From: Clostridium_AD frigoriphilum
GTDB lineage: Bacteria; Bacillota; Clostridia; Clostridiales; Clostridiaceae
NCBI RefSeq assembly: GCF_036541405.1
Contig: NZ_JAZHFS010000001.1
Span: 62,001 to 126,000, forward strand
Length of the DNA: 64,000 nucleotides
Reading direction: 5' to 3'
How positions within the stretch are numbered: the stretch's first letter is position 1; every line of letters starts with the position of its first letter. The notes under the pieces are model-generated. The model saw only the letters and a list, made by a program, of their open reading frames with translations. It was not told the DNA's origin and searched no databases. The position numbers and the translations under genes are program-made. Shown piece after piece: positions 53,981 to 62,360 of the stretch.

Positions 53981-54029
53981 AAATGACTGTGTAAAAACGA
54001 ATAAAATCGTTTTTACACAGTCATTTTTA
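53981..54029. terminator. Bidirectional terminator
   Basis: A perfect 20-bp stem (53981-54000 with 54007-54026) and a 6-base loop, flanked by A-rich and T-rich tracts, between the convergent exporter and LysR genes. Confidence 0.92.
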
Positions 54030-54042
54030 TCAAACCATATTA

Positions 54043-54906
54043 TTAATTAAAAAATTTTATAAACTTATCTGTTAGAGAGGACATATATCTATCTTTTATC
54101 CATATTGCAGCTAGTGATGTTTCTAATTTTTCATTTTTTATTTCCTTATAAATAAGATTCTCATTACATGAGAGTTCAAAGGCGGATTTTGGTACTATTC
54201 CAATCCCAAAGCCTGCATTTGCTAGCATAAGTGTTGTTCGTGCATCATCATTTTTGCAGAATACCTCTGCATTAAAGCCACTTTCCGTGCAGGTATCCAT
54301 TATTAATTGTTCAAATCTTCGATAAAAAATCAGGGGCTTTCCATTTAGTTCTTTCAATGATATGTAATTCCCTTCTAAATCCGAAGAATAATTTTTTGTC
54401 ATTGCCGCTATCATTGGTTCTTTTACCATATGCTTACAATTGCAGTTTAAAGCCTTAAATGGTGTTCTAACAATTCCAACTTCTATAATCCCTCTATTTA
54501 ATAGTTCTAGGATCTTAAATGTGTTACCTTCCTGCACTGAAAATTTTACACCAGGATATTCTTCATGAAATTTTGACAAAGTATTTCTTATAAGTAATGC
54601 ACCAGAGGATGAAACCATTCCTATAGATAAGGTTCCATTTAAACCTTTTTTTAAATCATCTATTTCATTTATTGTAGAAGCCGAAAGTTCTAAAATTTGC
54701 TGTGCTCTAGTTCTTAAAATTTCACCAGCATCCGTTAAATGGATATGTCTTGGTCCTCTTTCTACAAGTTTTACTCCAAGTTCTCTCTCTAAAAGTTTAA
54801 GTTGTTGACTTAAGGGGGGTTGAGCAATGTGAAGCCTTCTAGCTGCTGCTGTTATTTGACCTTCCTCAGCTATTGTAAGGAAATATCTAAGCTGTTTAAT
54901 GTCCAT
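54043..54906 (-). CDS. LysR-family transcriptional regulator
   Basis: 287 residues: a winged helix-turn-helix in the first 60 (MDIKQLRYFLTIAEEGQITAAARRLHIAQPPLSQQ shown by its LRYFLTIAEEG and AQPPLSQQLK parts) and a LysR substrate-binding domain from about 90. The start is the ATG at 54906, with GGAGG upstream; the longer frame from 54936 has no ribosome site. It lies convergent to the exporter genes and divergent from a duplicate of the exporter's promoter, so it is the likely regulator of that promoter. The effector is unknown. Confidence 0.92.
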   Translation of the reverse strand: MDIKQLRYFLTIAEEGQITAAARRLHIAQPPLSQQLKLLERELGVKLVERGPRHIHLTDAGEILRTRAQQILELSASTINEIDDLKKGLNGTLSIGMVSSSGALLIRNTLSKFHEEYPGVKFSVQEGNTFKILELLNRGIIEVGIVRTPFKALNCNCKHMVKEPMIAAMTKNYSSDLEGNYISLKELNGKPLIFYRRFEQLIMDTCTESGFNAEVFCKNDDARTTLMLANAGFGIGIVPKSAFELSCNENLIYKEIKNEKLETSLAAIWIKDRYMSSLTDKFIKFFN

Positions 54907-54988
54907 AATATTTCTCCTCCGCCTCATCGTATACATAGATAGGCACTCCAGATGTAATTTAAATTACAAAACCAAACATTAATTCAGA

Positions 54989-55098
54989 TTCATTATATAT
55001 GAATATCGTATATAACATATATAAAATATATATTATTAATATGGGAATACATATACTATAATCATATTAGTATAGGACAAAACATGCAATGATTTTAT
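54989..55098 (+). promoter_or_regulatory. Duplicate of the exporter promoter (copy B)
   Basis: About 110 bp nearly identical to copy A, including the ATGAATATCGTATA block, the TATTATTAATATGG stretch, a TATAAT at 55057-55062, and GGAACAAAACATGCAAT (GGACAAAACATGCAAT here). It now leads into a decayed exporter fragment instead of a full gene. The region 54907-55235 holds no complete gene. Confidence 0.75.
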
Positions 55099-55099
55099 T

Positions 55100-55228
55100 A
55101 TGCTACTTCAAGATATATGGTTATTTAATGGTATAATTAAAGAAAACCCTGCTTATGGAACAATGACATAATCCATGGAAAAGTGGTTTTAGCAGCTAGT
55201 GATATCATAATTAGACGAAAAGGAGCAA
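55100..55228 (+). pseudogene. Remnant of an ABC exporter gene
   Basis: Starting at 55100 the frame reads MLLQDIWLFNGIIKENPAYG before a stop at 55169-55171. This matches MVLQDTWLFCGTIKENIAYG of the intact exporter subunit (near 53456). Further on, in a shifted frame, AASDIIIRRKG resembles its ASGSHSFIRRLPKG. It is therefore a short, frame-broken relic of a second exporter copy behind promoter copy B. The second match is weak. Confidence 0.7.
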
Positions 55229-55235
55229 AATATTC

Positions 55236-55919
55236 ATGGGAAAATCTACAAAAACAGATAAAGTATTCTTTGATCAAATAATAGATAAAGCAGTGTCTCC
55301 AAGAAATATGGAAGGCAAAATAGAGGAAATAGAGGAACTTATAATGATTTATAGTTGTGCTATAAAAGAAGTCAGCACTAAACTTGAAATTTTAGACTAT
55401 GAATTTAAAATAAAGGGGAAAAGAAATCCAATAGAATATATGAAATCTAGGGTTAAATCCCCTAAGAGTATAATGGACAAACTTACTCGTAAAAATTTAA
55501 AACCAAGTATTAAAGAGGCAAGGAAAAATTTCAATGATATAGCGGGGATAAGAGTTGTTTGTTCCTTCGTTAGTGATATATATAAGGTCGCAGATATGCT
55601 TAAAAGGCAAGAGGATATTACTTTAATTGAAGAGAAAGACTATATTGAAAATCCTAAGCCTAATGGGTATAGAAGCCTTCATATGGTTTTGGAAATTCCT
55701 ATATTTTTTTCGGATCATGTAGAACCCATAAGAGTAGAAGTACAAATAAGGACAATCGCTATGGATTTTTGGGCAAGTTTAGAACATAAGTTATATTATA
55801 AAAAAGGTGAAGGTATTGCAATACATATAAAAAACGATTTAAAAGATTGTGCAGATATTATAGCAGCAACAGATATAAAAATGCAAAATATTGAAATTGA
55901 AGTAGATAGGCTAAATTAA
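55236..55919 (+). CDS. relQ: Small alarmone synthetase RelQ-like
   Basis: 227 residues, the length of single-domain small alarmone synthetases, which make (p)ppGpp from ATP and GTP or GDP in the stringent response. Family motifs: FNDIAGIRVVCSF near 107-119, NPKPNGYRSLH near 144-154, and VEVQIRTIAMDFWASLEHKL near 177-196. There is no hydrolase, TGS or ACT domain. AAAAGGAG lies upstream of the ATG; part of that site derives from the exporter relic, so the gene's current control region may be newly formed. A strong terminator follows. Confidence 0.93.
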   Translation: MGKSTKTDKVFFDQIIDKAVSPRNMEGKIEEIEELIMIYSCAIKEVSTKLEILDYEFKIKGKRNPIEYMKSRVKSPKSIMDKLTRKNLKPSIKEARKNFNDIAGIRVVCSFVSDIYKVADMLKRQEDITLIEEKDYIENPKPNGYRSLHMVLEIPIFFSDHVEPIRVEVQIRTIAMDFWASLEHKLYYKKGEGIAIHIKNDLKDCADIIAATDIKMQNIEIEVDRLN

Positions 55920-55937
55920 TAGGTGATACAAATTTTC

Positions 55938-55989
55938 AATAGATACTACTTAGTTCATCAGGGGATGCACTAAGTAGTATCTATTTTTT
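55938..55989 (+). terminator. Terminator of the relQ-like gene
   Basis: Perfect 17-bp arms (55938-55954 AATAGATACTACTTAGT and complement 55969-55985) with a 14-base loop and a T-run. Confidence 0.9.
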
Positions 55990-56123
55990 CGAATCTAAAA
56001 ATATAGTACTTTATGGTGAATTATAGTATAATCTACTTATAAATTGTTAAGAAAATGTAAAGTTTAAGCTCGAAGATTCTGCTAAAACTTCTATTTTTAT
56101 ATTAATTTGTAAAATACAAAATA

Positions 56124-56140
56124 GGGGGGGGAGGGTATTT
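56124..56140 (+). promoter_or_regulatory. Ribosome site that points to an ATT start codon
   Basis: A run of G with GGAGG at 56130-56134 is followed after 6 bases by ATT at 56141. No ATG, GTG or TTG occurs in that frame between the ribosome site and residue 21, and the GTG at 56201 has no ribosome site. Confidence 0.65.
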
Positions 56141-57304
56141 ATTAAAACAGATCTTATTATAGCTATAGCTCATAGTGTAGAACTAGATTCATTTTTAGCA
56201 GTGAAGGAACTAATTGAAAATTGTGAACTGCAGCTTGGTAATCATCACCCTATAGCAGGAATTCTTTATGCCAGTATAGATGTTGATCATCAGTTGGTAC
56301 TTGATGAGATTTATAAAAAATGGCCTAATTTACAGCTCATTGGATGTACAACAGATGGAGAGTTTTCTTCTGAATGTGAGTATGTAGAGGATTCAGTGGT
56401 TTTGACATTATTTATATCTAAAGAAATGAAAATTGTTTCTGGTTTTATCAATAATACCGTAATAGATATGAGAAAAGAATGCAGTCAAGCACTATCGGAG
56501 GCTGTGGTAAGATTAGGACAGAAACCTAATTTGTGTATATTGTTTTCTGATGTGATTAAAACCAGTGGTGAGACAGTTATGGAACAACTAACTATGGTTA
56601 CTGGTGGTGAACTTCCAATTGTGGGCGGAATATCAGCAGATAGTTGGCGATTTGCTGATGTTAAACAGTTTTGTAATAAAATATCATCAGCTACAATATC
56701 TCCATTTTTACTTTTGGCTGGCGAATTTGATTTTTCTTTTGGTATGGATAGTGGATGGGAGTCAACTGGAGAGATGGGGACTATTACAAGATCAGAAGGT
56801 AATGTGATTTATGAAATCGATTGTAAGCCTGCACTTGAATTTTACAGTAATATTCTTGGTGAAAATACTAAGCCTACTCTTGAACTGCCGATTGAGGTAT
56901 ACGATGATCATGGTGATTTTTGTTTTATGCGCACTAGCTTCGAAAATTATGATATTAATACTGGGTCAATAACCTATCTAGGTAATGTTCCAGTTGGGTA
57001 TAAAGTCTACATTACTATGGTAAATCGGGAGTCAATTTTGGCAGGTACTAAAAGTTCAATAAACCATGCATTTAGCACATTTCCATCAAATAAATCACCT
57101 GTTTTAGTATTATGTTTTTCTTGTTCAGCTCGAAGGGTTTTACTTGGAACGCGTACTATAGAGGAGTGTCAGATTGTTCGTGAAAACAGTGGAGAAAGTG
57201 TAAAATTTGTTGGATTTTATTCATATGGTGAGTTTTGTCCGAATTCAGATGAATTAATAAATAAGTTCCATAACGAAACATTTGTAACTGTATTGCTAGG
57301 TTAA
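56141..57304 (+). CDS. FIST-domain sensory protein, probable ATT start
   Basis: Read from ATT 56141 it has 387 residues; a GTG start at 56201 would give 367. The first 20 residues (IKTDLIIAIAHSVELDSFLA) supply the expected first strand and helix of FIST_N, so the shorter form would lose part of the fold. FIST_N spans about 10-205 and FIST_C about 220-385, with GCTTDGEFSS and VLCFSCSARRVLLG as recognisable parts. FIST proteins are thought to bind small ligands such as amino acids and to feed signalling domains. Here it is separate, 23 bp before a GGDEF gene, so it probably senses a signal for that cyclase. Confidence 0.85.
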   Translation: MKTDLIIAIAHSVELDSFLAVKELIENCELQLGNHHPIAGILYASIDVDHQLVLDEIYKKWPNLQLIGCTTDGEFSSECEYVEDSVVLTLFISKEMKIVSGFINNTVIDMRKECSQALSEAVVRLGQKPNLCILFSDVIKTSGETVMEQLTMVTGGELPIVGGISADSWRFADVKQFCNKISSATISPFLLLAGEFDFSFGMDSGWESTGEMGTITRSEGNVIYEIDCKPALEFYSNILGENTKPTLELPIEVYDDHGDFCFMRTSFENYDINTGSITYLGNVPVGYKVYITMVNRESILAGTKSSINHAFSTFPSNKSPVLVLCFSCSARRVLLGTRTIEECQIVRENSGESVKFVGFYSYGEFCPNSDELINKFHNETFVTVLLG

Positions 57305-57327
57305 AATGAATGGAATGGAGGTTAAAA

Positions 57328-58041
57328 ATGGACAATGATAATATGGATGGTATGGTGAGGCAAATAGCGATTTTGAAAAAAAAATTGCAACGCTCTGAAC
57401 ATAGTCGAAGACTTATAGAGCAGGCTATGGATCATTATGATTTGGTTTATCGTTTTAGTATATACAACCTAGATGAACAGAAGAACTTGCTTGATGTTAA
57501 GAATAAAGAACTAGATTTGATAAGATTAGAATTGCTTGCAAAAAATGAGGAACTTCAAGAAGCATCAACCACTGATGGACTTACACATATATATAACCGT
57601 AGAAAAATTAATGAAATATTTAATGAAGTATACCTTAAGGCACAACGGTATGGGGTGAATTTTTCAGCGATTATAATCGATGTTGATTGGTTCAAGTTGG
57701 TAAATGACACATATGGACATCAAGCCGGGGATCAGGTTTTGTTTGAACTTGCTCAACTGATGAAGAATAGCCTTCGTAATACTGAGTACATTGGAAGATG
57801 GGGAGGAGAAGAATTTTTTATTGTTTCACCAAATACAAGTGCAAATGATGGATATATATTGGCTGAGAGGATACGATTAAAAGTATCTAACTATAACTTT
57901 GGAACACCTAAGCATCTAACTTGTAGTTTTGGGATTACTGAGTACATGAAAGATGACAGCATAGAAAAGATTATTAAAAGAGCTGATATGGCACTTTATC
58001 AGGCTAAGGAACGCCGCAATTGTGCTTGCATTTTTAAATAA
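57328..58041 (+). CDS. Diguanylate cyclase (GGDEF protein)
   Basis: 237 residues. A short N-terminal coiled coil (about 10-80) precedes the GGDEF domain, with the active-site signature G159-G-E-E-F163 in RWGGEEFFIV and the upstream metal aspartate in IIDVDWFKLVND. The motif is intact, so it should make c-di-GMP. No membrane or PAS domain is present; the coiled coil may bind the FIST protein encoded just upstream. The start is the ATG at 57328, with TGGAGGT at 57316-57322; an in-frame ATG at 57310 lacks a site. c-di-GMP commonly controls type IV pili, such as those at 29081-38334. Confidence 0.93.
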   Translation: MDNDNMDGMVRQIAILKKKLQRSEHSRRLIEQAMDHYDLVYRFSIYNLDEQKNLLDVKNKELDLIRLELLAKNEELQEASTTDGLTHIYNRRKINEIFNEVYLKAQRYGVNFSAIIIDVDWFKLVNDTYGHQAGDQVLFELAQLMKNSLRNTEYIGRWGGEEFFIVSPNTSANDGYILAERIRLKVSNYNFGTPKHLTCSFGITEYMKDDSIEKIIKRADMALYQAKERRNCACIFK

Positions 58042-58102
58042 GATACAGTTGCCTGAATTTCAATTATGGTATATTGGGAATAGTAATATTACTGAGTCTC
58101 TG

Positions 58103-58142
58103 AAAGTCTTGAAATACCAAAAGGTAATTCGGGGCTTTTTAA
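58103..58142 (+). terminator. Terminator of the FIST-GGDEF operon
   Basis: AAAGTCTTGAAATACC (58103-58118) pairs with GGTAATTCGGGGCTTT (58123-58138) through several G-T pairs and one mismatch; loop AAAA, then T-rich. Confidence 0.7.
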
Positions 58143-58215
58143 TTATCAGCTAAATAAAAACAATGCATTTGTCGGCAATATTAATATAAACTTTATACGA
58201 AAAGAGGGATAATAA

Positions 58216-59010
58216 ATGATTGAAAATATAATTAATTTTATGAGGAAAAGGTATATAGGAGTTGATTTGTTAAATGGAAAAGTAAGAGCTTTTGAAAAAA
58301 AAGAAAATACTTTCATAGATAAATCTATAGGACAAATACTACCAAATATATTTAATCCGATCAATAATGAAAACTATTGGTATGATATTAATGCCATGGA
58401 ACAATTATTGAATTACGTCTTAATCAATGCTAAAAAATCATTATTTAGGCCAGGATTGGTTATTGCTATTCCATTTGAGCTTTCTGACATAAAGAATAAA
58501 GTATCAATTGTTGAGGAAGCTTCAAAATTTAAGTGGAGCAATATATATATTCTTAGTAATTTTATGTGCGCGGCTATTGGTTCAGGGGTTCGGATAGAAG
58601 AGTGTAGAAGGAAAATATTTATTTATTCCTTAAATGATTTAACATATTTTGGTCTGGTTTTTGCTGGAAATATTTTCAATGTGAAAATTTTAAAAAGGGG
58701 ATATAATGAGTTAACGCAAGAAGATATAATAAACAACATTGGAAATCTAACAGACGATGCATCAAAAGAATTACCGGAACAATTTACAAATATAAAACTA
58801 TCAAAAAAAGATTTGGAAGAAGTCACTATAGGGTGGAAATTAGAAATAGAAAGAACAATATATTTGTCTATTCCAACAAATCTAAAGAATGTATTTGGTC
58901 TTAATATAGGCAAAAATCAATTAGTATACTTGGAATATGAAAATTGTATTATAGAAGGATTAAAGAACGCTATTTCGGAGCTTAACACAATGAAAACTAG
59001 GAAAGGCTAA
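58216..59010 (+). CDS. Degenerate MreB-like actin-fold protein
   Basis: 264 residues, about 80 fewer than MreB. The order of blocks follows MreB: IGVDLLNGKVRAF at the phosphate-1 position (MreB has DLGTANT), LVIAIPFELSDIKNKVSIVE, then IYILSNFMCAAIGSGV (MreB: VYLIEEPMAAAIGAG), IFIYSLNDLTYFGLVFAGNI (MreB: VVDIGGGTTEIAVISLGGI) and a C-terminal GLKNAISELN (MreB: GL..LISE). Both phosphate-binding loops have lost their glycine and threonine residues, so ATP binding is doubtful. It stands alone before pyruvate kinase. It may act as a capping or regulatory partner of MreB; that is inference. Confidence 0.72.
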   Translation: MIENIINFMRKRYIGVDLLNGKVRAFEKKENTFIDKSIGQILPNIFNPINNENYWYDINAMEQLLNYVLINAKKSLFRPGLVIAIPFELSDIKNKVSIVEEASKFKWSNIYILSNFMCAAIGSGVRIEECRRKIFIYSLNDLTYFGLVFAGNIFNVKILKRGYNELTQEDIINNIGNLTDDASKELPEQFTNIKLSKKDLEEVTIGWKLEIERTIYLSIPTNLKNVFGLNIGKNQLVYLEYENCIIEGLKNAISELNTMKTRKG

Positions 59011-59136
59011 TCTTCGAATATCTATTTTTATTTTAAATAAACACAGTATCACAAATAGGAAAAGTATATGTTATAAGTAAATTACACATATTAATACTAA
59101 TTAAGAAGACTTAAAACAGTAAAGGGGATATTGATT

Positions 59137-60555
59137 ATGCAAAGAACAAAAATGATTTTTACAATTGGTCCAACTAGCGATAGTAAAGATGTATTAACAG
59201 AATTTATGAATATAGGAATGAATGTTACAAGACTTAATTTTTCACATGGTACACATGATGACCACAAAATAAAGATGGATCTTATAAAAAGTCTTAGGGA
59301 AAAACTTAATAAACCTGTTGCTATAATGCTTGATATTAAAGGTCCTAAAATTAGAACTCATAATTTCAACGGAGATAAGGTCCTAATTGATAAAGGACAG
59401 GAGTTCACTTTTAGTTGTGGTAAAGAGATACTTGGAACTAAAGAGAGGTGTTCTGTTTCTTATGGAGAGCTTTATCATGACCTTAAGGCTAATGGTACAA
59501 TTCTAGTGGATGATGGTCTTCTTGAATTTAAAATTAGTTCAATTGTAGACACTGAAATAAATTGTATAGCCGTTAATTCTGGTTATATAGGAAATCATAA
59601 GGGAATAAACGTTCCTAACGTTTCTATTGGTCTTCCTGCAGTAACTGATAAAGATAGATTAGATTTGATTTTTGGATGTGAACAAGGGGTTGATATTGTA
59701 GCCGCATCTTTCATAAGAAAAGCGGACGACGTATTAGATGTTAGAAGGATACTTAATGCAAATGGTGGCGAATACATCCAGATAATATCAAAAATTGAAA
59801 CACAAGAAGGCGTAGATAATATAGATGCGATAATAGAGGCTTCTGATGGCATTATGGTTGCGAGGGGAGATATGGGTGTTGAAATACCAATTCAAAAGGT
59901 TCCTATAGTTCAAAAAATGATAATCCATAAATGCAATAAGGCAGGCAAACCTGTTATAACTGCAACCCAAATGTTAGATTCTATGATTAGAAATCCAAGA
60001 CCTACTAGAGCAGAAGCTTCAGACATAGCTAATGCTATTTTTGATGGTACTGATGCAATTATGCTTAGTGGTGAAAGTGCTAATGGTGACTATCCATTAG
60101 AGGCTGCTTTGACGATGTCTAAGATTGCCATTGAAGCAGAGTTAAATATTGATTTTAAAGCAGCTTTAAATGAAAGAAAACATGAACCAGTTGGTAATAT
60201 ATCAAATGCTATTAGTCTTGCTACGTGTACAACAGCAGATGAATTAAATGTAGCTGCAATAATAACAGCAACTCAAAGTGGGCATACAGCTAGAATGGTA
60301 TCAAAATATAGACCAAGGTGTCCAATTATTGCTGTAACACCTAGAAAAGAAGTTGCAAGAAGTTTATCCATTAATTTTGGAGTTCAATCTATAGTTTCAA
60401 TAGAATTAACATCTACAGATGAATTAGTGGCAGATGCAGTGGAAAAATGCTTGAGTGCTGGATATATAAAAAAAGGTGATATTGTCATAGTTGCAGCAGG
60501 GGTACCTGTTGGTCAGTCTGGAACTACCAATACAATGAAAATACTAGAAGTTTAA
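59137..60555 (+). CDS. pyk: Pyruvate kinase
   Basis: 472 residues, the core enzyme without the extra C-terminal PEP-utiliser domain found in some Bacillota. It converts phosphoenolpyruvate and ADP to pyruvate and ATP. Signatures: IFTIGPTSDS near the start, NFSHG near 35, MLDIKGPKIRT near 67-77, and IISKIETQEGVDN with VARGDMGVEIP near 215-250. AAAGGGGA precedes the ATG at 59137; the TTG two codons earlier is less well placed. The C-terminal segment shows the regulatory fold. It is a single-gene unit with its own terminator. Confidence 0.97.
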   Translation: MQRTKMIFTIGPTSDSKDVLTEFMNIGMNVTRLNFSHGTHDDHKIKMDLIKSLREKLNKPVAIMLDIKGPKIRTHNFNGDKVLIDKGQEFTFSCGKEILGTKERCSVSYGELYHDLKANGTILVDDGLLEFKISSIVDTEINCIAVNSGYIGNHKGINVPNVSIGLPAVTDKDRLDLIFGCEQGVDIVAASFIRKADDVLDVRRILNANGGEYIQIISKIETQEGVDNIDAIIEASDGIMVARGDMGVEIPIQKVPIVQKMIIHKCNKAGKPVITATQMLDSMIRNPRPTRAEASDIANAIFDGTDAIMLSGESANGDYPLEAALTMSKIAIEAELNIDFKAALNERKHEPVGNISNAISLATCTTADELNVAAIITATQSGHTARMVSKYRPRCPIIAVTPRKEVARSLSINFGVQSIVSIELTSTDELVADAVEKCLSAGYIKKGDIVIVAAGVPVGQSGTTNTMKILEV

Positions 60556-60601
60556 AATTTAAACTAAATTAATAATGACCATTATATTTACAAAGATATT
60601 T

Positions 60602-60631
60602 AAGGCCTAGCGTAATTGCTAGACCTTTTTA
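60602..60631 (+). terminator. Terminator of pyk
   Basis: AAGGCCTAGC (60602-60611) pairs with GCTAGACCTT (60618-60627) with one mismatch, followed by TTTTATT. Confidence 0.78.
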
Positions 60632-60796
60632 TTGTAATTTATAGGAAAACCATATACTCAGAGCTGACTATTATAGGCATAGAGTGAATATAATTTGTAT
60701 TGAATTGGAAATCTCTTTGAATTATAATGTAAAGGAAATAGTTGAAATTTAATGATAGGATAGGTAATACATAAGTAATGTATGGAGAGGTGGATA

Positions 60797-61972
60797 ATGA
60801 ACAAATTAATGTTATTAGTTGTTGCTTTATTTTTTTTCTTATATGGAGGCATAAATTATTATATAGGGTTAAGGGGATGGCAAAACTTAGGAAGTCATAT
60901 TTCGTTTTTAAATAATAAAGTATATTGGATAGTAATTGCACTAATAGCATCGGCGTATATCATAAGTATGATATTGTCTTCTTATATACCTTCAGTAGTT
61001 TTAAATACATTGAACATTGTGGGATCATATTGGATGGGAATAATGTTTTATCTTATTTTAGTATTGCCTACTATTGATCTGATAAGATTTTTAAATAGTA
61101 AAATTTCATTTATTCCTAGGAACATAAATGAAGCTGCTAATTTTTCATTAGTAGTATCGTTAGTGGTAGTTGTGTTTTTAACCAGTCTAATGGCATATGG
61201 TACTTGGAGCGCTCGAAGTCCAAAAGTAACCAAGTATGATTTGAATGTAAATAAAACATCCAGCGATTTAAAGACACTTAAGATTATTATGGTTTCGGAT
61301 ATTCATCTTGGGCTTGTAGTAGATAATAAAAGGCTTACTGTAATGGTTAATAAAATAAATGAATTGAATCCAGATATTGTTCTAATACCTGGAGATATAA
61401 TTGATAGTAGTCTTGAGCCTTTTGTAAAACAAAATATGAGTAATAACTTTAAAAGACTTAAAAGTAAGTATGGAGTTTATGCTTGTCTTGGAAACCATGA
61501 TGAAATGGGCAGCAGTGTAGAGGATATTGTTAAAACTTTTAAGGCTTCCGGAATAAATGTACTGAGAGATAAAGCAATCTTAATAAATAATAGTTTTTAT
61601 GTTATAGGTCGCGACGATATATCCCAGGAATCGCAGACGAAAATTAAAAGAAAAGATCTATCAGACATAATAAAGGATTTAGATAAGTCGAGACCTCTTA
61701 TATTAATGGATCATCAGCCAAGAGATTTTGCTGATACACAAAAGAATGGAATTGATTTACAAGTATCTGGACATACGCATCGAGGACAGTTATTTCCTGC
61801 AAATCTTATAACAAATTCAATATTTGAAATAGACTATGGTTATCTGCAAAAGAACAATTCGAATTTTATTGTATCTTCTGGCTATGGAACATGGGGACCC
61901 CCAATTAGGATAGGAAGCCGGTCTGAAATAGTTGAAATTAATATTGACTTTACAAAAGACATACATAAATGA
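60797..61972 (+). CDS. Membrane-anchored metallophosphoesterase
   Basis: 391 residues. About four membrane helices occupy the first 145. The calcineurin-like catalytic domain then follows with the full metal-binding set: D168-I-H170 (SDIHLG), GDIIDSS near 200, G-N233-H234-D235, a histidine in MDHQPR, and G-H326-T-H328-RG. This layout is the YkuE/UDP-2,3-diacylglucosamine-hydrolase-like branch of unknown natural substrate in Gram-positives; lipid or nucleotide phosphoesters are possible. GAGAGGTGG precedes the ATG at 60797. It is a single-gene unit ended by a terminator. Confidence 0.92.
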   Translation: MNKLMLLVVALFFFLYGGINYYIGLRGWQNLGSHISFLNNKVYWIVIALIASAYIISMILSSYIPSVVLNTLNIVGSYWMGIMFYLILVLPTIDLIRFLNSKISFIPRNINEAANFSLVVSLVVVVFLTSLMAYGTWSARSPKVTKYDLNVNKTSSDLKTLKIIMVSDIHLGLVVDNKRLTVMVNKINELNPDIVLIPGDIIDSSLEPFVKQNMSNNFKRLKSKYGVYACLGNHDEMGSSVEDIVKTFKASGINVLRDKAILINNSFYVIGRDDISQESQTKIKRKDLSDIIKDLDKSRPLILMDHQPRDFADTQKNGIDLQVSGHTHRGQLFPANLITNSIFEIDYGYLQKNNSNFIVSSGYGTWGPPIRIGSRSEIVEINIDFTKDIHK

Positions 61973-61989
61973 AATGTATAGTGAGTGGG

Positions 61990-62032
61990 TACCTCTCTAA
62001 ATTTGTATAAATCGAATCTAGGGAGGTTTTTT
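61990..62032 (+). terminator. Terminator of the metallophosphoesterase gene
   Basis: ACCTCTCT (from 61991) pairs with AGGGAGGT (ending 62027) with one G-T pair, then six T. Confidence 0.72.
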
Positions 62033-62094
62033 CATAGCTGATAGTTAACTGGCATAATTGATATAGTAGAAATTAAAAAAAACTATTAAAGATA

Positions 62095-62123
62095 TTGACA
62101 AATATTTGACGGCATGTTAAGTT
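62095..62123 (+). promoter_or_regulatory. Promoter of the riboswitch-controlled ATPase gene
   Basis: Perfect TTGACA at 62095-62100, a 17-bp spacer ending in TGT, and TAAGTT at 62118-62123 as an extended -10. Transcription would start about 30 bases before the riboswitch. The region 61973-62360 otherwise holds a terminator and the leader RNA only. Confidence 0.6.
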
Positions 62124-62160
62124 TAAGGGGATCTCTTTGCACTGCATACAAATCTACAGT

Positions 62161-62254
62161 ACAAACTGAGCAGGCGATGAACTTGTAAAAAAGTTCGTGG
62201 GGCTGGGCCTTAATGGCAACAGGATGAAATTATATACCTGTGGGACAGTTTATG
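62161..62254 (+). ncRNA. NiCo (czcD) riboswitch aptamer
   Basis: The conserved core is present in order: ACTGAGCAGGC, helix P2 (GAACTT 62179-62184 with AAGTTC 62191-62196), GCTGGGCC, a short P3, TGGCAACAGG, and CCTGTGGGACAG. P4 arms are ACAGG (62219-62223) and CCTGT (62237-62241). P1 is AAACTG (62163-62168) with CAGTTT (62246-62251), completing the four-way junction. This RNA class binds transition-metal ions, reported for Ni/Co and also Fe(II), and lies before metal-efflux genes. Which metal acts here cannot be told from sequence. Confidence 0.93.
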
Positions 62255-62288
62255 TTCTACGGGTATTTTTATACCCATTTCTAGAACA
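62253..62288 (+). promoter_or_regulatory. Hairpin in the riboswitch expression platform
   Basis: TGTTCTA (62253-62259) and its complement (62282-62288) enclose an inner GGGTAT/ATACCC stem (62261-62266 and 62271-62276). The outer arm overlaps the end of aptamer P1, so metal binding could decide which pairing forms. No long T-run follows, so a terminator is not certain. Confidence 0.55.
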
Positions 62289-62360
62289 ATTCTGAAGATT
62301 GCAATGTCATGGAGTTATACTAAATATGCTTTAAATAAGCAAAAACGGGGGTAATTACTT

